This document shows positions 46,684 through 55,440 of a stretch of 64,000 nucleotides of DNA, piece after piece. The notes beneath the pieces are model-generated. The model worked only from the letters and a program-made list of their open reading frames with translations, made no database searches and was not told the origin of the DNA. The stretch comes from Plantactinospora sp. BC1 (lineage in GTDB: Bacteria; Actinomycetota; Actinomycetes; Mycobacteriales; Micromonosporaceae): the NCBI RefSeq assembly GCF_003030345.1, contig NZ_CP028158.1, positions 2,232,001-2,296,000 on the forward strand, read 5' to 3'. Made by a program: the position numbers and the translations under genes. How positions within the stretch are numbered: position 1 is the first letter of the stretch; each line of letters begins with the position of its first letter.

Positions 46684-47930
46684 GGCGTCACCTCGTCGTA
46701 CCTGCCGAGGATCAGCACCGCGTTGTTGCCGCCGAAGGCGAGCGCGTTGTTCTGCACCACCCGCAGATCGGCGTCCTGGGCCACGTTCGGTACGCAGTCG
46801 AGCCCGCACTCGGGGTCGGTCTCGACGTGGTTGATGGTCGGCGGGATGAATTTGTGGGTGATCGCCAGGGCGCAGGCGGCCGAGGCCAGCGCACTCGCCG
46901 CCCCCATGGTGTGCCCGATCATTCCCTTGATCGAGACCGTCCGGGGCGCCCCCTGCCCGAAGACCTGCCGGATGGCGCCGGCCTCGGTGACGTCGTTCGC
47001 CTTGGTCCCGGTGCCGTGCGCGGAGATGAAGTCGATGTCCTCCGGCTTCACCCCGGCGTTGCGGTGGGCCAGCTCGATGCAGCGGGCGATGCTGTTCTGG
47101 TCCGGCGCGACCGGGTGGTACGCGTCGCAGTTGAGCCCGTAGCCGAGCACCTCGGCGTAGATCCGGGCACCCCGGGCCCGGGCCGAGTCGAGGCTCTCCA
47201 TCAGCAGGATGCCGGCGCCCTCGCCGGTGAGGATGCCCTTGCGGTTGCGGTCGAACGGCTGGCACGCCTCCGGGGCGATGGTGCCGAGCCGGTAGAAGCC
47301 GGTGAAGGTCTTCCGGCACAGCGCGTCGGCACCGCCGCAGAGGGCGACGTCCACGTCACCGCTGCGGATCGCGTCCAGGCCGTACCCGACGGCGTAGTTG
47401 CCGGCCGCGCAGGCGGTCGGGATCGTCACCGCCTCGACATCGGTCAGCCCGAGTTCGGCGACGATGCTCGACGAGAGGCGGCCGGCGGGAACCCGACGCG
47501 CCACGACCGGGTCGAAGTGTTCCGCACCCCGGTCGACCTGGACCCCGACCAGTTGGTCGAGGTCGTGCGATTCGCCGTCCGTGGTTCCCACCGACACCAG
47601 TGCGCGGCGGGACCGCAGCTCCCCGAGAGACATGCCCGCGTCCGCGACCGCCATGCCGGCGGCGGCGGCCGAGAGCTGGCTCGCCCGGCCGAGCTGTGCC
47701 GGGTCGACGTTGTGCAGCCAGCGGGCCGGGTCGAAGTCGGTGATCTCGCACCCGTTGGCGTACGCGAACCCGGTCGTGTCGAACGCGGTGATCGGCTTGA
47801 CCCCGCTCCGACCGGCCCGCAGTCCGGCGAGAAACTTCTCGACCCCGATTCCGATGCTGGTCACCACGCCGAGCCCGGTGACGACCACCCGGCGGGGCGA
47901 TCGAGCATCGCCTGGCAGAACGCTCATCAT
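46680..47930 (-). CDS. Beta-ketoacyl-ACP synthase II-like (FabF, 416 aa)
   Basis: Full-length FabF-type enzyme with Cys174 (PTACAAGNYA), SAHGTGTKAND and IGHTMGAAS, and a C-terminal NNALAFGGNNAVL. It is the second gene of the operon, after an ACP. The start is one of two adjacent ATGs at 47930 and 47927, behind GTGAGGCGCG. Confidence 0.95.
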   Translation of the reverse strand: MMSVLPGDARSPRRVVVTGLGVVTSIGIGVEKFLAGLRAGRSGVKPITAFDTTGFAYANGCEITDFDPARWLHNVDPAQLGRASQLSAAAAGMAVADAGMSLGELRSRRALVSVGTTDGESHDLDQLVGVQVDRGAEHFDPVVARRVPAGRLSSSIVAELGLTDVEAVTIPTACAAGNYAVGYGLDAIRSGDVDVALCGGADALCRKTFTGFYRLGTIAPEACQPFDRNRKGILTGEGAGILLMESLDSARARGARIYAEVLGYGLNCDAYHPVAPDQNSIARCIELAHRNAGVKPEDIDFISAHGTGTKANDVTEAGAIRQVFGQGAPRTVSIKGMIGHTMGAASALASAACALAITHKFIPPTINHVETDPECGLDCVPNVAQDADLRVVQNNALAFGGNNAVLILGRYDEVTP

Positions 47931-47985
47931 CGCGCCTCACTCACCTGTAGTCCTCCGACCCGACTCCGCCGTCCGCGCGACGCGC

Positions 47986-48252
47986 TCAGGCGTTCGACGC
48001 CTCGCCGACGACGGCGTAAACGCCCTGCAGATTCACCATTCGGCTCAGTTCCGCCTGGTCGATCGTGACGTGCAGATTCCGCTCCAGGGCGGCGAGAATT
48101 TCGATCGCGAGCAGCGAGTCGGCACCGTGGTCCTCTTTGAACAGACTGGTCTCGGTGACCTCGTCCGCGTCGATTTCCAGAATCTCGCAGACGATCTCCT
48201 TGACCTGCTCGCGGTCGATGTCGGTGCTGGTGGTGGGGGTCGTGCTGCTCAT
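47986..48252 (-). CDS. Acyl carrier protein, first gene of the polyketide operon (88 aa)
   Basis: Type II ACP with HGADSLLAIE (Ser45). The ATG at 48252 is fixed by GGAGGCGAC immediately upstream; a longer in-frame extension upstream lacks a ribosome binding site and overlaps the promoter. It is the probable main carrier for chain extension. Confidence 0.94.
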   Translation of the reverse strand: MSSTTPTTSTDIDREQVKEIVCEILEIDADEVTETSLFKEDHGADSLLAIEILAALERNLHVTIDQAELSRMVNLQGVYAVVGEASNA

Positions 48253-48388
48253 GTCGCCTCCAGAAACGGATCGGTTGAGTGAATATCTCGATGACTGGCC
48301 TTGGCTGGCGGCGCCGTGCGCCTCACCGCCCGATACCGTTTGCCGCCTCGGCCGTCTGGCGGCACCATCGGATCGCGGTACTGTCCCG

Positions 48389-48442
48389 AGTCTGTGAGCC
48401 GCGACTATATTTCTCCTATATGGCGACGGGCGGTCCGCCATA
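48389..48442 (-). promoter_or_regulatory. SARP-type promoter of the polyketide/ACC operon
   Basis: Minus strand: TATGG (48442-48438), TATAG (48420-48416) and TATAG (48409-48405) lie on an exact 11-bp phase (22 and 11 bp). A CAGACT -10 follows at 48394-48389, 8 bp after the heptamer TATAGTC. It lies 137-190 bp upstream of the ACP start, in the 254-bp divergent region shared with the histidine phosphatase gene. Confidence 0.75.
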
Positions 48443-48506
48443 TCCACCGCCGGACTCCGGTAACGAGTGAAGCGATCGCCGCCCGTACGGATGGCAGGGT
48501 GGGGAC

Positions 48507-49112
48507 ATGGCGGTCGACATCGTCTACGAGACGCACGCGACGACCACCGACAACGAGGCCGGGCTGGCCACCGGCTGGCGGCCCGGCCAGCTCTCCGAGC
48601 AGGGCCGGCGGGAGGCCCGCGAGCTGGGCGAGCGGCGCCGCGACGACGGGCTGCACGTCGTCTTCTGCTCCGACCTGGCCCGGGCGGTGGAGACCGTCGA
48701 GCTGGCGTTCCCGCTGCGGGAGCTGCCGGTGCACCGGGACACCCGGCTACGCGAGTGCGACTACGGCGACCTGACCGGCCGGCCCGTGGCCGAGCTGGCC
48801 CCGCTGCGGGTCGGATATCTGGACGAGCCCTTTCCGGGCGGGCAGAGCTACCGGCAGGTGGTGGAGCAGACCCGCGGCTTCCTCCGGGACCTGGCCGCCG
48901 CCTGGGACGGCTTCCGGGTGTTGATCGTGGCGCACTCGGCGAACCGGTGGGCGCTGGACCACCTGCTGCACGGGGTACCGCTGGCCGAGCTGGTGGCGGC
49001 GCCGTTCGACTGGCGCCCGGGGTGGACGTACCGGCTGCCGTCGGGCTGGGGCACGGACCGTCCGACGCCGGCCCGACGCCAACCGGGGCGGCCGGCGCCG
49101 GAAGGTGGGTAA
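48507..49112 (+). CDS. Histidine phosphatase family protein (201 aa)
   Basis: Phosphoglycerate mutase-like phosphatase. The catalytic RHG motif is changed to THA (His10 kept in ETHATTTDNEAG); the second His is in VAHSANRWALDH. ATG 48507 follows GGTGGGGAC. It is divergent from the biosynthetic operon and 45 bp upstream of hrpA, so it belongs to the chromosomal flank rather than the cluster. Substrate unknown. Confidence 0.85.
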   Translation: MAVDIVYETHATTTDNEAGLATGWRPGQLSEQGRREARELGERRRDDGLHVVFCSDLARAVETVELAFPLRELPVHRDTRLRECDYGDLTGRPVAELAPLRVGYLDEPFPGGQSYRQVVEQTRGFLRDLAAAWDGFRVLIVAHSANRWALDHLLHGVPLAELVAAPFDWRPGWTYRLPSGWGTDRPTPARRQPGRPAPEGG

Positions 49113-49157
49113 CTCACGGGCGGTCACGGCCGGGGCCTGCCTATTCTTGGCGACGAC

Positions 49158-52100
49158 ATGCAGACGCCACCGCCCGCCCCTGCCGTACCCGCCGCCGACC
49201 TTCCCGCGCTCCGGGCCCGGCTGCCGGAGTTGATGTTCCGCGACCAGCGCCGGATCCAGCGCCGGATGGAGGGGCTCGCCAAGATCCGTGATCTCGGGCG
49301 GCGGCAGGCGGCCACCGCCGAGATCGCCGCCGAGATCGGTACCGCGGAGGAGCGGCTCGCCCGCCGCCGGGCCGCCGTACCGGTGATCACCTATCCGGCC
49401 GGGCTGCCGGTCAGCGAGCGCAAGGACGACCTGCTCGCCGCGATCCGGGACCACCAGGTGGTGATCGTGGCCGGCGAGACCGGCTCCGGCAAGACGACCC
49501 AGCTGCCCAAGATCTGTCTGGAGCTGGGTCGGGGCGTCCGGGGGCTGATCGGGCACACCCAGCCCCGCCGGCTGGCCGCGCGCACGGTGGCGGACCGGAT
49601 CGCCGACGAGCTCGGCACCGAGCTGGGCGGGGTGGTGGGCTACAAGGTCCGCTTCACCGACCAGGTCGGCGACAACACGCTGGTGAAGCTGATGACCGAC
49701 GGCATCCTGCTCGCCGAGCTTCAGCAGGACCGGATGCTGCGGCAGTACGACACGCTGATCATCGACGAGGCGCACGAGCGCAGCCTCAACATCGACTTCA
49801 TCCTCGGGTACCTCCGGCAGCTCCTCCCCCGCCGGCCCGACCTCAAGGTGATCATCACCTCGGCGACCATCGACCCGGAACGCTTCGCCCGGCACTTCGC
49901 CTCCGGCGACGAGCCGGCGCCGGTGCTGGAGGTCTCCGGCCGGACCTATCCGGTGGAAACCCGCTACCGGCCACTGGTCGAGCTGGGCGACGGCGAGGAC
50001 CCGGACGACGACGGGGAGACCGTACGGGACCAGATCCAGGCGATCGGCGACGCGGTGCAGGAGCTGGCCGCCGAGGGGCCCGGGGACATCCTGGTCTTCC
50101 TCAGCGGAGAACGGGAGATCCGGGACACCGCCGACGCGCTGGGCAAACTCGTGCAGAATCGCCCGGCGCTGCGGGACACCGAGATCCTGCCGCTCTTCGC
50201 CCGGCTCTCCACCGCCGAGCAGCACCGGGTCTTCCAGTCGCACCGGGGTCGCCGGGTCGTACTCGCCACCAACGTCGCCGAGACCTCGCTGACGGTGCCC
50301 GGCATCAAGTACGTGGTGGATCCCGGCACGGCCAGGATCTCCCGCTACAGTCACCGGCTCAAGGTGCAGCGGCTGCCGATCGAGCCGGTCTCGCAGGCGT
50401 CGGCGAACCAGCGCAAGGGGCGCTGCGGGCGTACCTCGGACGGGATCTGCATCCGGCTCTACGACGAGTCGGACTTCCTGTCCCGGCCCGAGTTCACCGA
50501 CCCGGAGATCCTGCGCACCAACCTCGCCTCGGTCATTCTCCAGATGACCGCGATCGGGCTGGGCGACATCGCCGCGTTCCCGTTCATCGACCCGCCGGAC
50601 AGGCGCAACATCGCCGACGGGGTCAACCTGCTGCGCGAGCTGGGCGCGCTGGAGGAGACCGGCGAGGAGGCCGGGCACCGGCTGACCCCGCTGGGCCGCC
50701 GGCTGGCGCAGCTCCCGGTCGACCCCCGGCTGGCCCGGATGGTGCTGGAGGGCGAGCGCAACGGCTGCGCCACCGAGGTGTCGGTGATCGCCGCCGCCCT
50801 CTCCATCCAGGATCCCCGGGAGCGGCCCGCCGACAGGCAGGCCCAGGCCGACCAGGCGCACGCCCGGTTCACCGACAAGGAGTCGGACTTCGCCGCCCTG
50901 CTCAACCTCTGGCGATATCTCCAGGAACAGCAGCGAGCACTCTCGTCCAGCGGTTTCCGCCGGATGTGCAAGGCCGAATACCTCAACTACCTGCGGGTCC
51001 GGGAGTGGCAGGACATCCACTCCCAACTCCGCCAGGTGCTCCGCAGCACCGGCGGCGCGGCGTCCGACGCCCGTCCCGGGCGCGGCCGGCGCGGCGGCGA
51101 CTCCGGCACCGACGCCCCCGCCAGTGGTACGCCGACGGCACCGGCCGGCGACGCGACCCCGGAGAACCTCGACACCGACCGGATCCACCAGTCGCTGCTG
51201 GCCGGACTGCTCTCGCACGTCGGGCTGAAGGAGACGCAGAAGAACGAATACCTGGGCGCCCGGGGCGCCAGATTCGCCCTCTTCCCCGGCTCGGCGCTGT
51301 TCCGCAAGCCGCCGCGCTGGGTGATGGCCGCCGAGCTGGTCGAGACGTCCCGGCTCTGGGGCCGGGTCGCCGCCCGGATCGAGCCGGAGTGGGTCGAGGC
51401 GCTCGCCCAGCACCTGGTGAAGCGCAGCTACAGCGAGCCGCACTGGGAAAAGAAGCAGGCCGCGGTGATGGCCTTCGAGAAGGTCACCCTCTACGGCATC
51501 CCGCTGGTCAGCGGCCGGAAGGTCAACTTCGGTCGGATCGACCCGGCGCAGAGCCGGGAACTGTTCATCCGGCACGCGCTGGTGGAGGGTGACTGGCAGA
51601 CCCACCACCGGTTCTTCCACGACAACCGCGCGCTGCTCGACGAGGTGGAGGAGCTGGAGCACCGGGCCCGGCGCCGGGACATCCTGGTCGACGACGAGAC
51701 GCTGTACGCCTTCTACGAGCAGCGGATCCCCGCCGAGGTGGTCTCCGGCCGGCACTTCGACGCCTGGTGGAAAAAGACCCGCCGGGACCGGCCCGACCTG
51801 CTCACCTTCGACCGGCAGATGCTGGTCAACGAGGGGCGGGGCGGGGTCGACGCGGCCGACTACCCCGACGAGTGGCACTCGGACGGGGTGGCGCTGCCGC
51901 TGACGTACCGGTTCGAGCCGGGGACCGAGACCGACGGGGTGACGGTGGACATCCCGCTGCCGATGCTCAACCAGGTCGACGCGGAGAGCTTCGACTGGCA
52001 GGTACCGGGGCTGCGCGAGGAACTCGTGGTGGCGCTGATCCGGTCGCTGCCGAAGGCGGTGCGCCGGAATTTCGTCCCGGTGCCGGACTACGCCCGGGCG

Positions 52101-53222
52101 GTGCTGGCCTCGATCACACCCGGCCGGGAGCCGCTGCTCGACGCGCTGACCCGGGAGCTGCGCCGGATGACCGGGGTGACCGTGCCCCGGGACGCCTGGG
52201 ACCTGGCGAAGCTGCCGGCACACCTGCGCCCCACCTTCCGGGTGGTCGGCGAGGAGCGGCAGACCGTCGCCGAGGGCAAGGACCTGCCGGCGCTGCAACG
52301 GCAGCTCACCACCCAGGTACGCCGGATGGTGGCCGCCGCCGCCCCGGACGTCGAACGGTCCGGGCTGCGGGAGTGGAGCATCGGCACGCTGCCGCGCTCG
52401 ATCGAGCAGGATCGGGCCGGCTACCTGGTGACCGCCTACCCGGCCCTGGTCGACGAGGGCGACAGCGTCGGGGTACGGGTCTTCGAGACCGAGGCCGAGC
52501 AGGGTCGCCAGATGTGGGCCGGTACCCGGCGACTGCTCCGGCTGACCCTCGGCTCGCCGCAGAAGTTCGTCTCCGGTCGGCTCTCCAACGAGGCGAAGCT
52601 GGCGCTGAGCCGCAACCCGCACCGCAACGTGCAGGAGCTGCTCGACGACGCCGCCGACGCGGCGGTGGACAAGTTGATCGCCGACGCCGGCGGGCCGGCC
52701 TGGGACGCCGAGGGGTTCGCCGCGCTGCGCGACCGGGTCCGGGCGGATCTGGTCGACACCACCGTCGAGGTCGTCGACCGGGTACGCCGGGTGCTCGCCG
52801 CCGCCTACGCGGTCGAGCAGCGGCTGGCCCGGACCAACGACCTGACCATGGTGGCGGCGTTAACCGACATCCGGGCCCAGCTCTCCGGGCTGGTGCACCG
52901 CGGCTTCGTCACCGAGACCGGGTACGCCCGCCTCGCCGACCTGCCCCGCTATCTGACCGCGATCGAGCGTCGCCTCGACCGGCTGCCGCAGAACCCGCAG
53001 CGGGACCGCGACCAGCAGGCCCGGATCGAGCAGGTGCAGCAGGAGTACCGGGAGATGGTCGACGCGCTGCCACCCGCCCGCCGGGGTTCCGACGCGGTAC
53101 GGCAGATCCGCTGGATGATCGAGGAACTCCGGGTGAACGTCTTCGCCCAGGCGCTCGGTACGCCGTACCCGATCTCGGAACAGCGGATCTACCGGGCGAT
53201 GGACGTCGCCGAGGCGGGCTGA
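49158..53222 (+). CDS. hrpA: ATP-dependent RNA helicase HrpA (1354 aa)
   Basis: DEAH-box helicase of the large HrpA type. Walker A is GETGSGKTT (near residue 105), the DEAH box is DEAHERSLN (near 203), the SAT motif is [11 protein letters not shown], and motif VI is [17 protein letters not shown]3418-type C-terminal half follows ([19 protein letters not shown]), giving the size expected for the family (about 1300 aa). The segment around residues 635-665 is a low-complexity insertion. It acts in mRNA processing in E. coli; its role in actinomycetes is little known. Confidence 0.96.
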   Translation: MQTPPPAPAVPAADLPALRARLPELMFRDQRRIQRRMEGLAKIRDLGRRQAATAEIAAEIGTAEERLARRRAAVPVITYPAGLPVSERKDDLLAAIRDHQVVIVAGETGSGKTTQLPKICLELGRGVRGLIGHTQPRRLAARTVADRIADELGTELGGVVGYKVRFTDQVGDNTLVKLMTDGILLAELQQDRMLRQYDTLIIDEAHERSLNIDFILGYLRQLLPRRPDLKVIITSATIDPERFARHFASGDEPAPVLEVSGRTYPVETRYRPLVELGDGEDPDDDGETVRDQIQAIGDAVQELAAEGPGDILVFLSGEREIRDTADALGKLVQNRPALRDTEILPLFARLSTAEQHRVFQSHRGRRVVLATNVAETSLTVPGIKYVVDPGTARISRYSHRLKVQRLPIEPVSQASANQRKGRCGRTSDGICIRLYDESDFLSRPEFTDPEILRTNLASVILQMTAIGLGDIAAFPFIDPPDRRNIADGVNLLRELGALEETGEEAGHRLTPLGRRLAQLPVDPRLARMVLEGERNGCATEVSVIAAALSIQDPRERPADRQAQADQAHARFTDKESDFAALLNLWRYLQEQQRALSSSGFRRMCKAEYLNYLRVREWQDIHSQLRQVLRSTGGAASDARPGRGRRGGDSGTDAPASGTPTAPAGDATPENLDTDRIHQSLLAGLLSHVGLKETQKNEYLGARGARFALFPGSALFRKPPRWVMAAELVETSRLWGRVAARIEPEWVEALAQHLVKRSYSEPHWEKKQAAVMAFEKVTLYGIPLVSGRKVNFGRIDPAQSRELFIRHALVEGDWQTHHRFFHDNRALLDEVEELEHRARRRDILVDDETLYAFYEQRIPAEVVSGRHFDAWWKKTRRDRPDLLTFDRQMLVNEGRGGVDAADYPDEWHSDGVALPLTYRFEPGTETDGVTVDIPLPMLNQVDAESFDWQVPGLREELVVALIRSLPKAVRRNFVPVPDYARAVLASITPGREPLLDALTRELRRMTGVTVPRDAWDLAKLPAHLRPTFRVVGEERQTVAEGKDLPALQRQLTTQVRRMVAAAAPDVERSGLREWSIGTLPRSIEQDRAGYLVTAYPALVDEGDSVGVRVFETEAEQGRQMWAGTRRLLRLTLGSPQKFVSGRLSNEAKLALSRNPHRNVQELLDDAADAAVDKLIADAGGPAWDAEGFAALRDRVRADLVDTTVEVVDRVRRVLAAAYAVEQRLARTNDLTMVAALTDIRAQLSGLVHRGFVTETGYARLADLPRYLTAIERRLDRLPQNPQRDRDQQARIEQVQQEYREMVDALPPARRGSDAVRQIRWMIEELRVNVFAQALGTPYPISEQRIYRAMDVAEAG

Positions 53223-53331
53223 GGCCCCGCACCGGCCGGACGCCCCGGGGCGGCGGGTGGCGAGCGACACAGCCATCCCGGCCCTGACCAGTTGGAATGT
53301 CGGTACCCGGGTTTAGTAGGCTGACCTCCGG

Positions 53332-53417
53332 CCATCCAGAGCGACCGAGAGACCTGGCTCGTCGACGTCGCAGCAACCCCCCACCGTGGGTGCGGGTGCT
53401 ACCGCCAGGACCGATGG
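53332..53417 (+). promoter_or_regulatory. SAM-I (S-box) riboswitch aptamer
   Basis: The S-box core is readable in order: P1 5' strand CCATC, then CAGAGCGACCGAGAGA, TGGCTCGTCGACG, GCAGCAACC, a hairpin (CCCCACCGTGGGTGCG), GGTGCTACC and P1 3' strand GATGG. The 3' strand of P1 runs into the GGAGG that serves the leader ORF at 53428, so SAM-stabilised P1 would hide that ribosome binding site (translational control, inferred). Confidence 0.85.
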
Positions 53418-53427
53418 AGGTTCAGCA

Positions 53428-53541
53428 GTGCGCAGCATCCGAGCCGGGCGGGCGAGCCGGCTGCATGTCGTCTGGCACCGGTGGCGTCGACACGTCGACC
53501 TCTGCCGGACCAGCACCATGCTCTGTCGGGCCTCGGCCTGA
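53428..53541 (+). CDS. Cysteine-containing leader peptide (37 aa)
   Basis: A small ORF too short for routine calling: GTG start 7 bases after GGAGG, 37 residues rich in Arg, with RRHVDLCRTSTMLCRA near the C-terminus. This matches the pattern of the short actinobacterial leader peptides (RRxVDLxRxxxxLCR) found before sulfur and amino-acid transport genes. It lies between a SAM riboswitch and an ABC importer operon. It probably acts by translation-coupled regulation that senses charged tRNA-Cys; that mechanism is inferred. Confidence 0.75.
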   Translation: MRSIRAGRASRLHVVWHRWRRHVDLCRTSTMLCRASA

Positions 53542-53681
53542 CCGCGACCGCCGGTCGGCGGCATTCCGACCATCTCGTCAGCACCCCCTGAGCGACGCCG
53601 TCGGCGTACCGCCCGCGACCTGACCGGTCCGGGTGGTTCTCCGGCACGCCGTCGCCGGATATTTCATGGAGTTTCAGCACA

Positions 53682-54563
53682 ATGCGCATCAACCCTCTCG
53701 CCACCCGCCTCCTCTCCGGCGTCGCCGCCGTCGCGCTGCTCGGCGCGGTCGCCGCCTGCGGCGGCTCGTCGTCGGGCGACACCGCCGACAACCCGTACGA
53801 CCTGCTGCAACCCGGGACCCTGCGGGTCGGCACCCTGACCGACGCGCCGCCGAACGTCTTCCTCTCCGACGGCAAGTTCACCGGCTTCGACAACGACCTG
53901 ATGACCGCCGTCGCGGGCAAGCTCGGGCTCAAGGTCGAGTTCGTCGGCACCGAGTTCTCCGCGCTGCTCGCCCAGGTCAACAACCACAAGTTCGACGCCG
54001 GCTCGTCGTCGATCACCATCACCGAGGCGCGGCGCAAGACCGTCGACTTCACCAACGGGTACGACTTCGGCTACTTCGGACTCGACGTACCGGCCGGCTC
54101 GCCGATCAGGAGCTTCGCCGAGCTGAAGGGGAAGCGGGTGGTCGTGGTGCAGGGCACCGTGCAGGACGACTACGCCACCAAGGAGGGCCTGGACCCGGTC
54201 CGGGTACCCGACTACAACGGCGCGATCAACCAGCTCAGGTCGAAGACCGCCGACGCCTGGATCGCGCCCGCCGAGATCGGCGAGAAGTCCGCACAGGAGA
54301 GCGGCGGCAAGATCGTACTGGCCGAGAAGCAGCTCAGCTCGGCACCGACCGCGTTCGCGGTGGCCAAGGGCGCCGACCCGCTGCGCGAGGCGCTGAACTC
54401 CGCACTCGACCAGGTGATCGAGGACGGCACCTGGACCCGCCTCCAGGAGCAGTACTACCCCGGTCGGCCGGTACCGGAGAGCTTCAAGCCGGGCAGCGGC
54501 ACGGTGACGTACCCGCCGGTCAAGGCCGGTCCGACGAGCCCGGCCGCCACCCCGGCGAGCTGA
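53682..54563 (+). CDS. Amino-acid ABC transporter substrate-binding lipoprotein
   Basis: Extracytoplasmic solute-binding protein of the polar amino-acid (PAAT, SBP_bac_3) family, 293 aa. It has a lipoprotein signal peptide with lipobox AVAACGG (Cys26) and typical motifs LRVGTLTDAPPNVF and GFDNDLMTAVAGKLG. It is the first gene of a three-gene importer. The SAM riboswitch and Cys-rich leader upstream suggest methionine, cystine or a related sulfur amino acid as substrate. ATG 53682 follows TGGAG with a long 10-base spacer. Confidence 0.93.
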   Translation: MRINPLATRLLSGVAAVALLGAVAACGGSSSGDTADNPYDLLQPGTLRVGTLTDAPPNVFLSDGKFTGFDNDLMTAVAGKLGLKVEFVGTEFSALLAQVNNHKFDAGSSSITITEARRKTVDFTNGYDFGYFGLDVPAGSPIRSFAELKGKRVVVVQGTVQDDYATKEGLDPVRVPDYNGAINQLRSKTADAWIAPAEIGEKSAQESGGKIVLAEKQLSSAPTAFAVAKGADPLREALNSALDQVIEDGTWTRLQEQYYPGRPVPESFKPGSGTVTYPPVKAGPTSPAATPAS

Positions 54564-54581
54564 CCCGGCCAGCACATCAGA

Positions 54582-54622
54582 CAGTCGTCGGCCGGCCGCC
54601 CGGGGCGGCCGGCCGACGACTG
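54582..54622 (+). terminator. Long GC hairpin between substrate-binding and permease genes
   Basis: A perfect 20-bp inverted repeat around one central base (arms starting CAGTCGTCGG and ending CCGACGACTG) lies 18 bp after the substrate-binding gene and 24 bp before the permease. It probably acts as an attenuator or mRNA stabiliser, giving more binding protein than permease. Confidence 0.7.
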
Positions 54623-54645
54623 GTGGATCCGAGACAGGTGAGGCG

Positions 54646-55440
54646 ATGGAGACCCTGGCGACGTTGTGGGAGACGTTCTTCGACTGGGAGTCGATGCGCG
54701 AGGCGCTGCCCGAGATGCTCACGGTCGGGCTGCCCAACACGCTGCTGCTGGCGCTGCTCTCCGCCATCGTGGGGACGCTGCTCGGCATGCTGCTGGCGAT
54801 GGCCGGGCTGTCCCGGAGCCGGTGGCTGCGCTGGCCGGCCCGGATCTACACCGACGTGTTCCGGGGACTGCCGGCCGCCGTCACCATCCTGCTGATCGGG
54901 GTCGGGCTGGCACCGCTCGGGCTCGCCTGGTGGGGACCGAACCCCTATCCGCTGGGCATCCTGGCGCTGTCGCTGATCGCGGCGGCGTACATCGGGGAGA
55001 TCTTCCGGTCCGGCATCCAGAGCGTGGAGGCCAGCCAACTGGAGGCGACCCGGGCGCTGGGACTGTCGCACGGCGCCGCCATGCGCCTGGTGATCATCCC
55101 GCAGGGCGTACGCCGGGTGCTGCCGGCCTGGGTCAACCAGCTCATCGCGCTGATCAAGGACTCCAGCCTGGTCTACTTCCTCGGCCTGGTGGCCAGCCAG
55201 CGGGAACTGTTCCGGATCGGCCAGGACTACGCGGCGAACACCGGCAACGAGTCCGCGCTGCTGCTCGCCGGACTCTTCTACCTGGTCATCACCGTGCCGC
55301 TGACCCACCTCGTCAACTGGGTCGACCGGCGGCTGCGCGACGGCCGGGCCGGTGGCCCGGAACCCGACGAGGAGGACCCGGTGGCGCTGGCCGGCGAGAC
55401 CGCGCTACCGACGGGTGGAAGGGGAACCCAGCATGCCTGA
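54646..55440 (+). CDS. Amino-acid ABC transporter permease (HisM/GlnP type)
   Basis: Membrane protein of 264 aa with about five transmembrane helices and the EAA loop EASQLEATRALGLSHGAAMR. It forms the channel of the PAAT importer with the flanking binding protein and ATPase. The C-terminal 35 residues are hydrophilic. It overlaps the ATPase gene by 8 bp. Confidence 0.95.
   Translation: METLATLWETFFDWESMREALPEMLTVGLPNTLLLALLSAIVGTLLGMLLAMAGLSRSRWLRWPARIYTDVFRGLPAAVTILLIGVGLAPLGLAWWGPNPYPLGILALSLIAAAYIGEIFRSGIQSVEASQLEATRALGLSHGAAMRLVIIPQGVRRVLPAWVNQLIALIKDSSLVYFLGLVASQRELFRIGQDYAANTGNESALLLAGLFYLVITVPLTHLVNWVDRRLRDGRAGGPEPDEEDPVALAGETALPTGGRGTQHA

Noticed and set aside
47986-48447. Longer 153-aa version of the first ACP starting at 48447
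   Set aside because: The extra 65 residues have no ACP similarity, run through the promoter repeats, and the internal ATG at 48252 has a strong GGAGG site.
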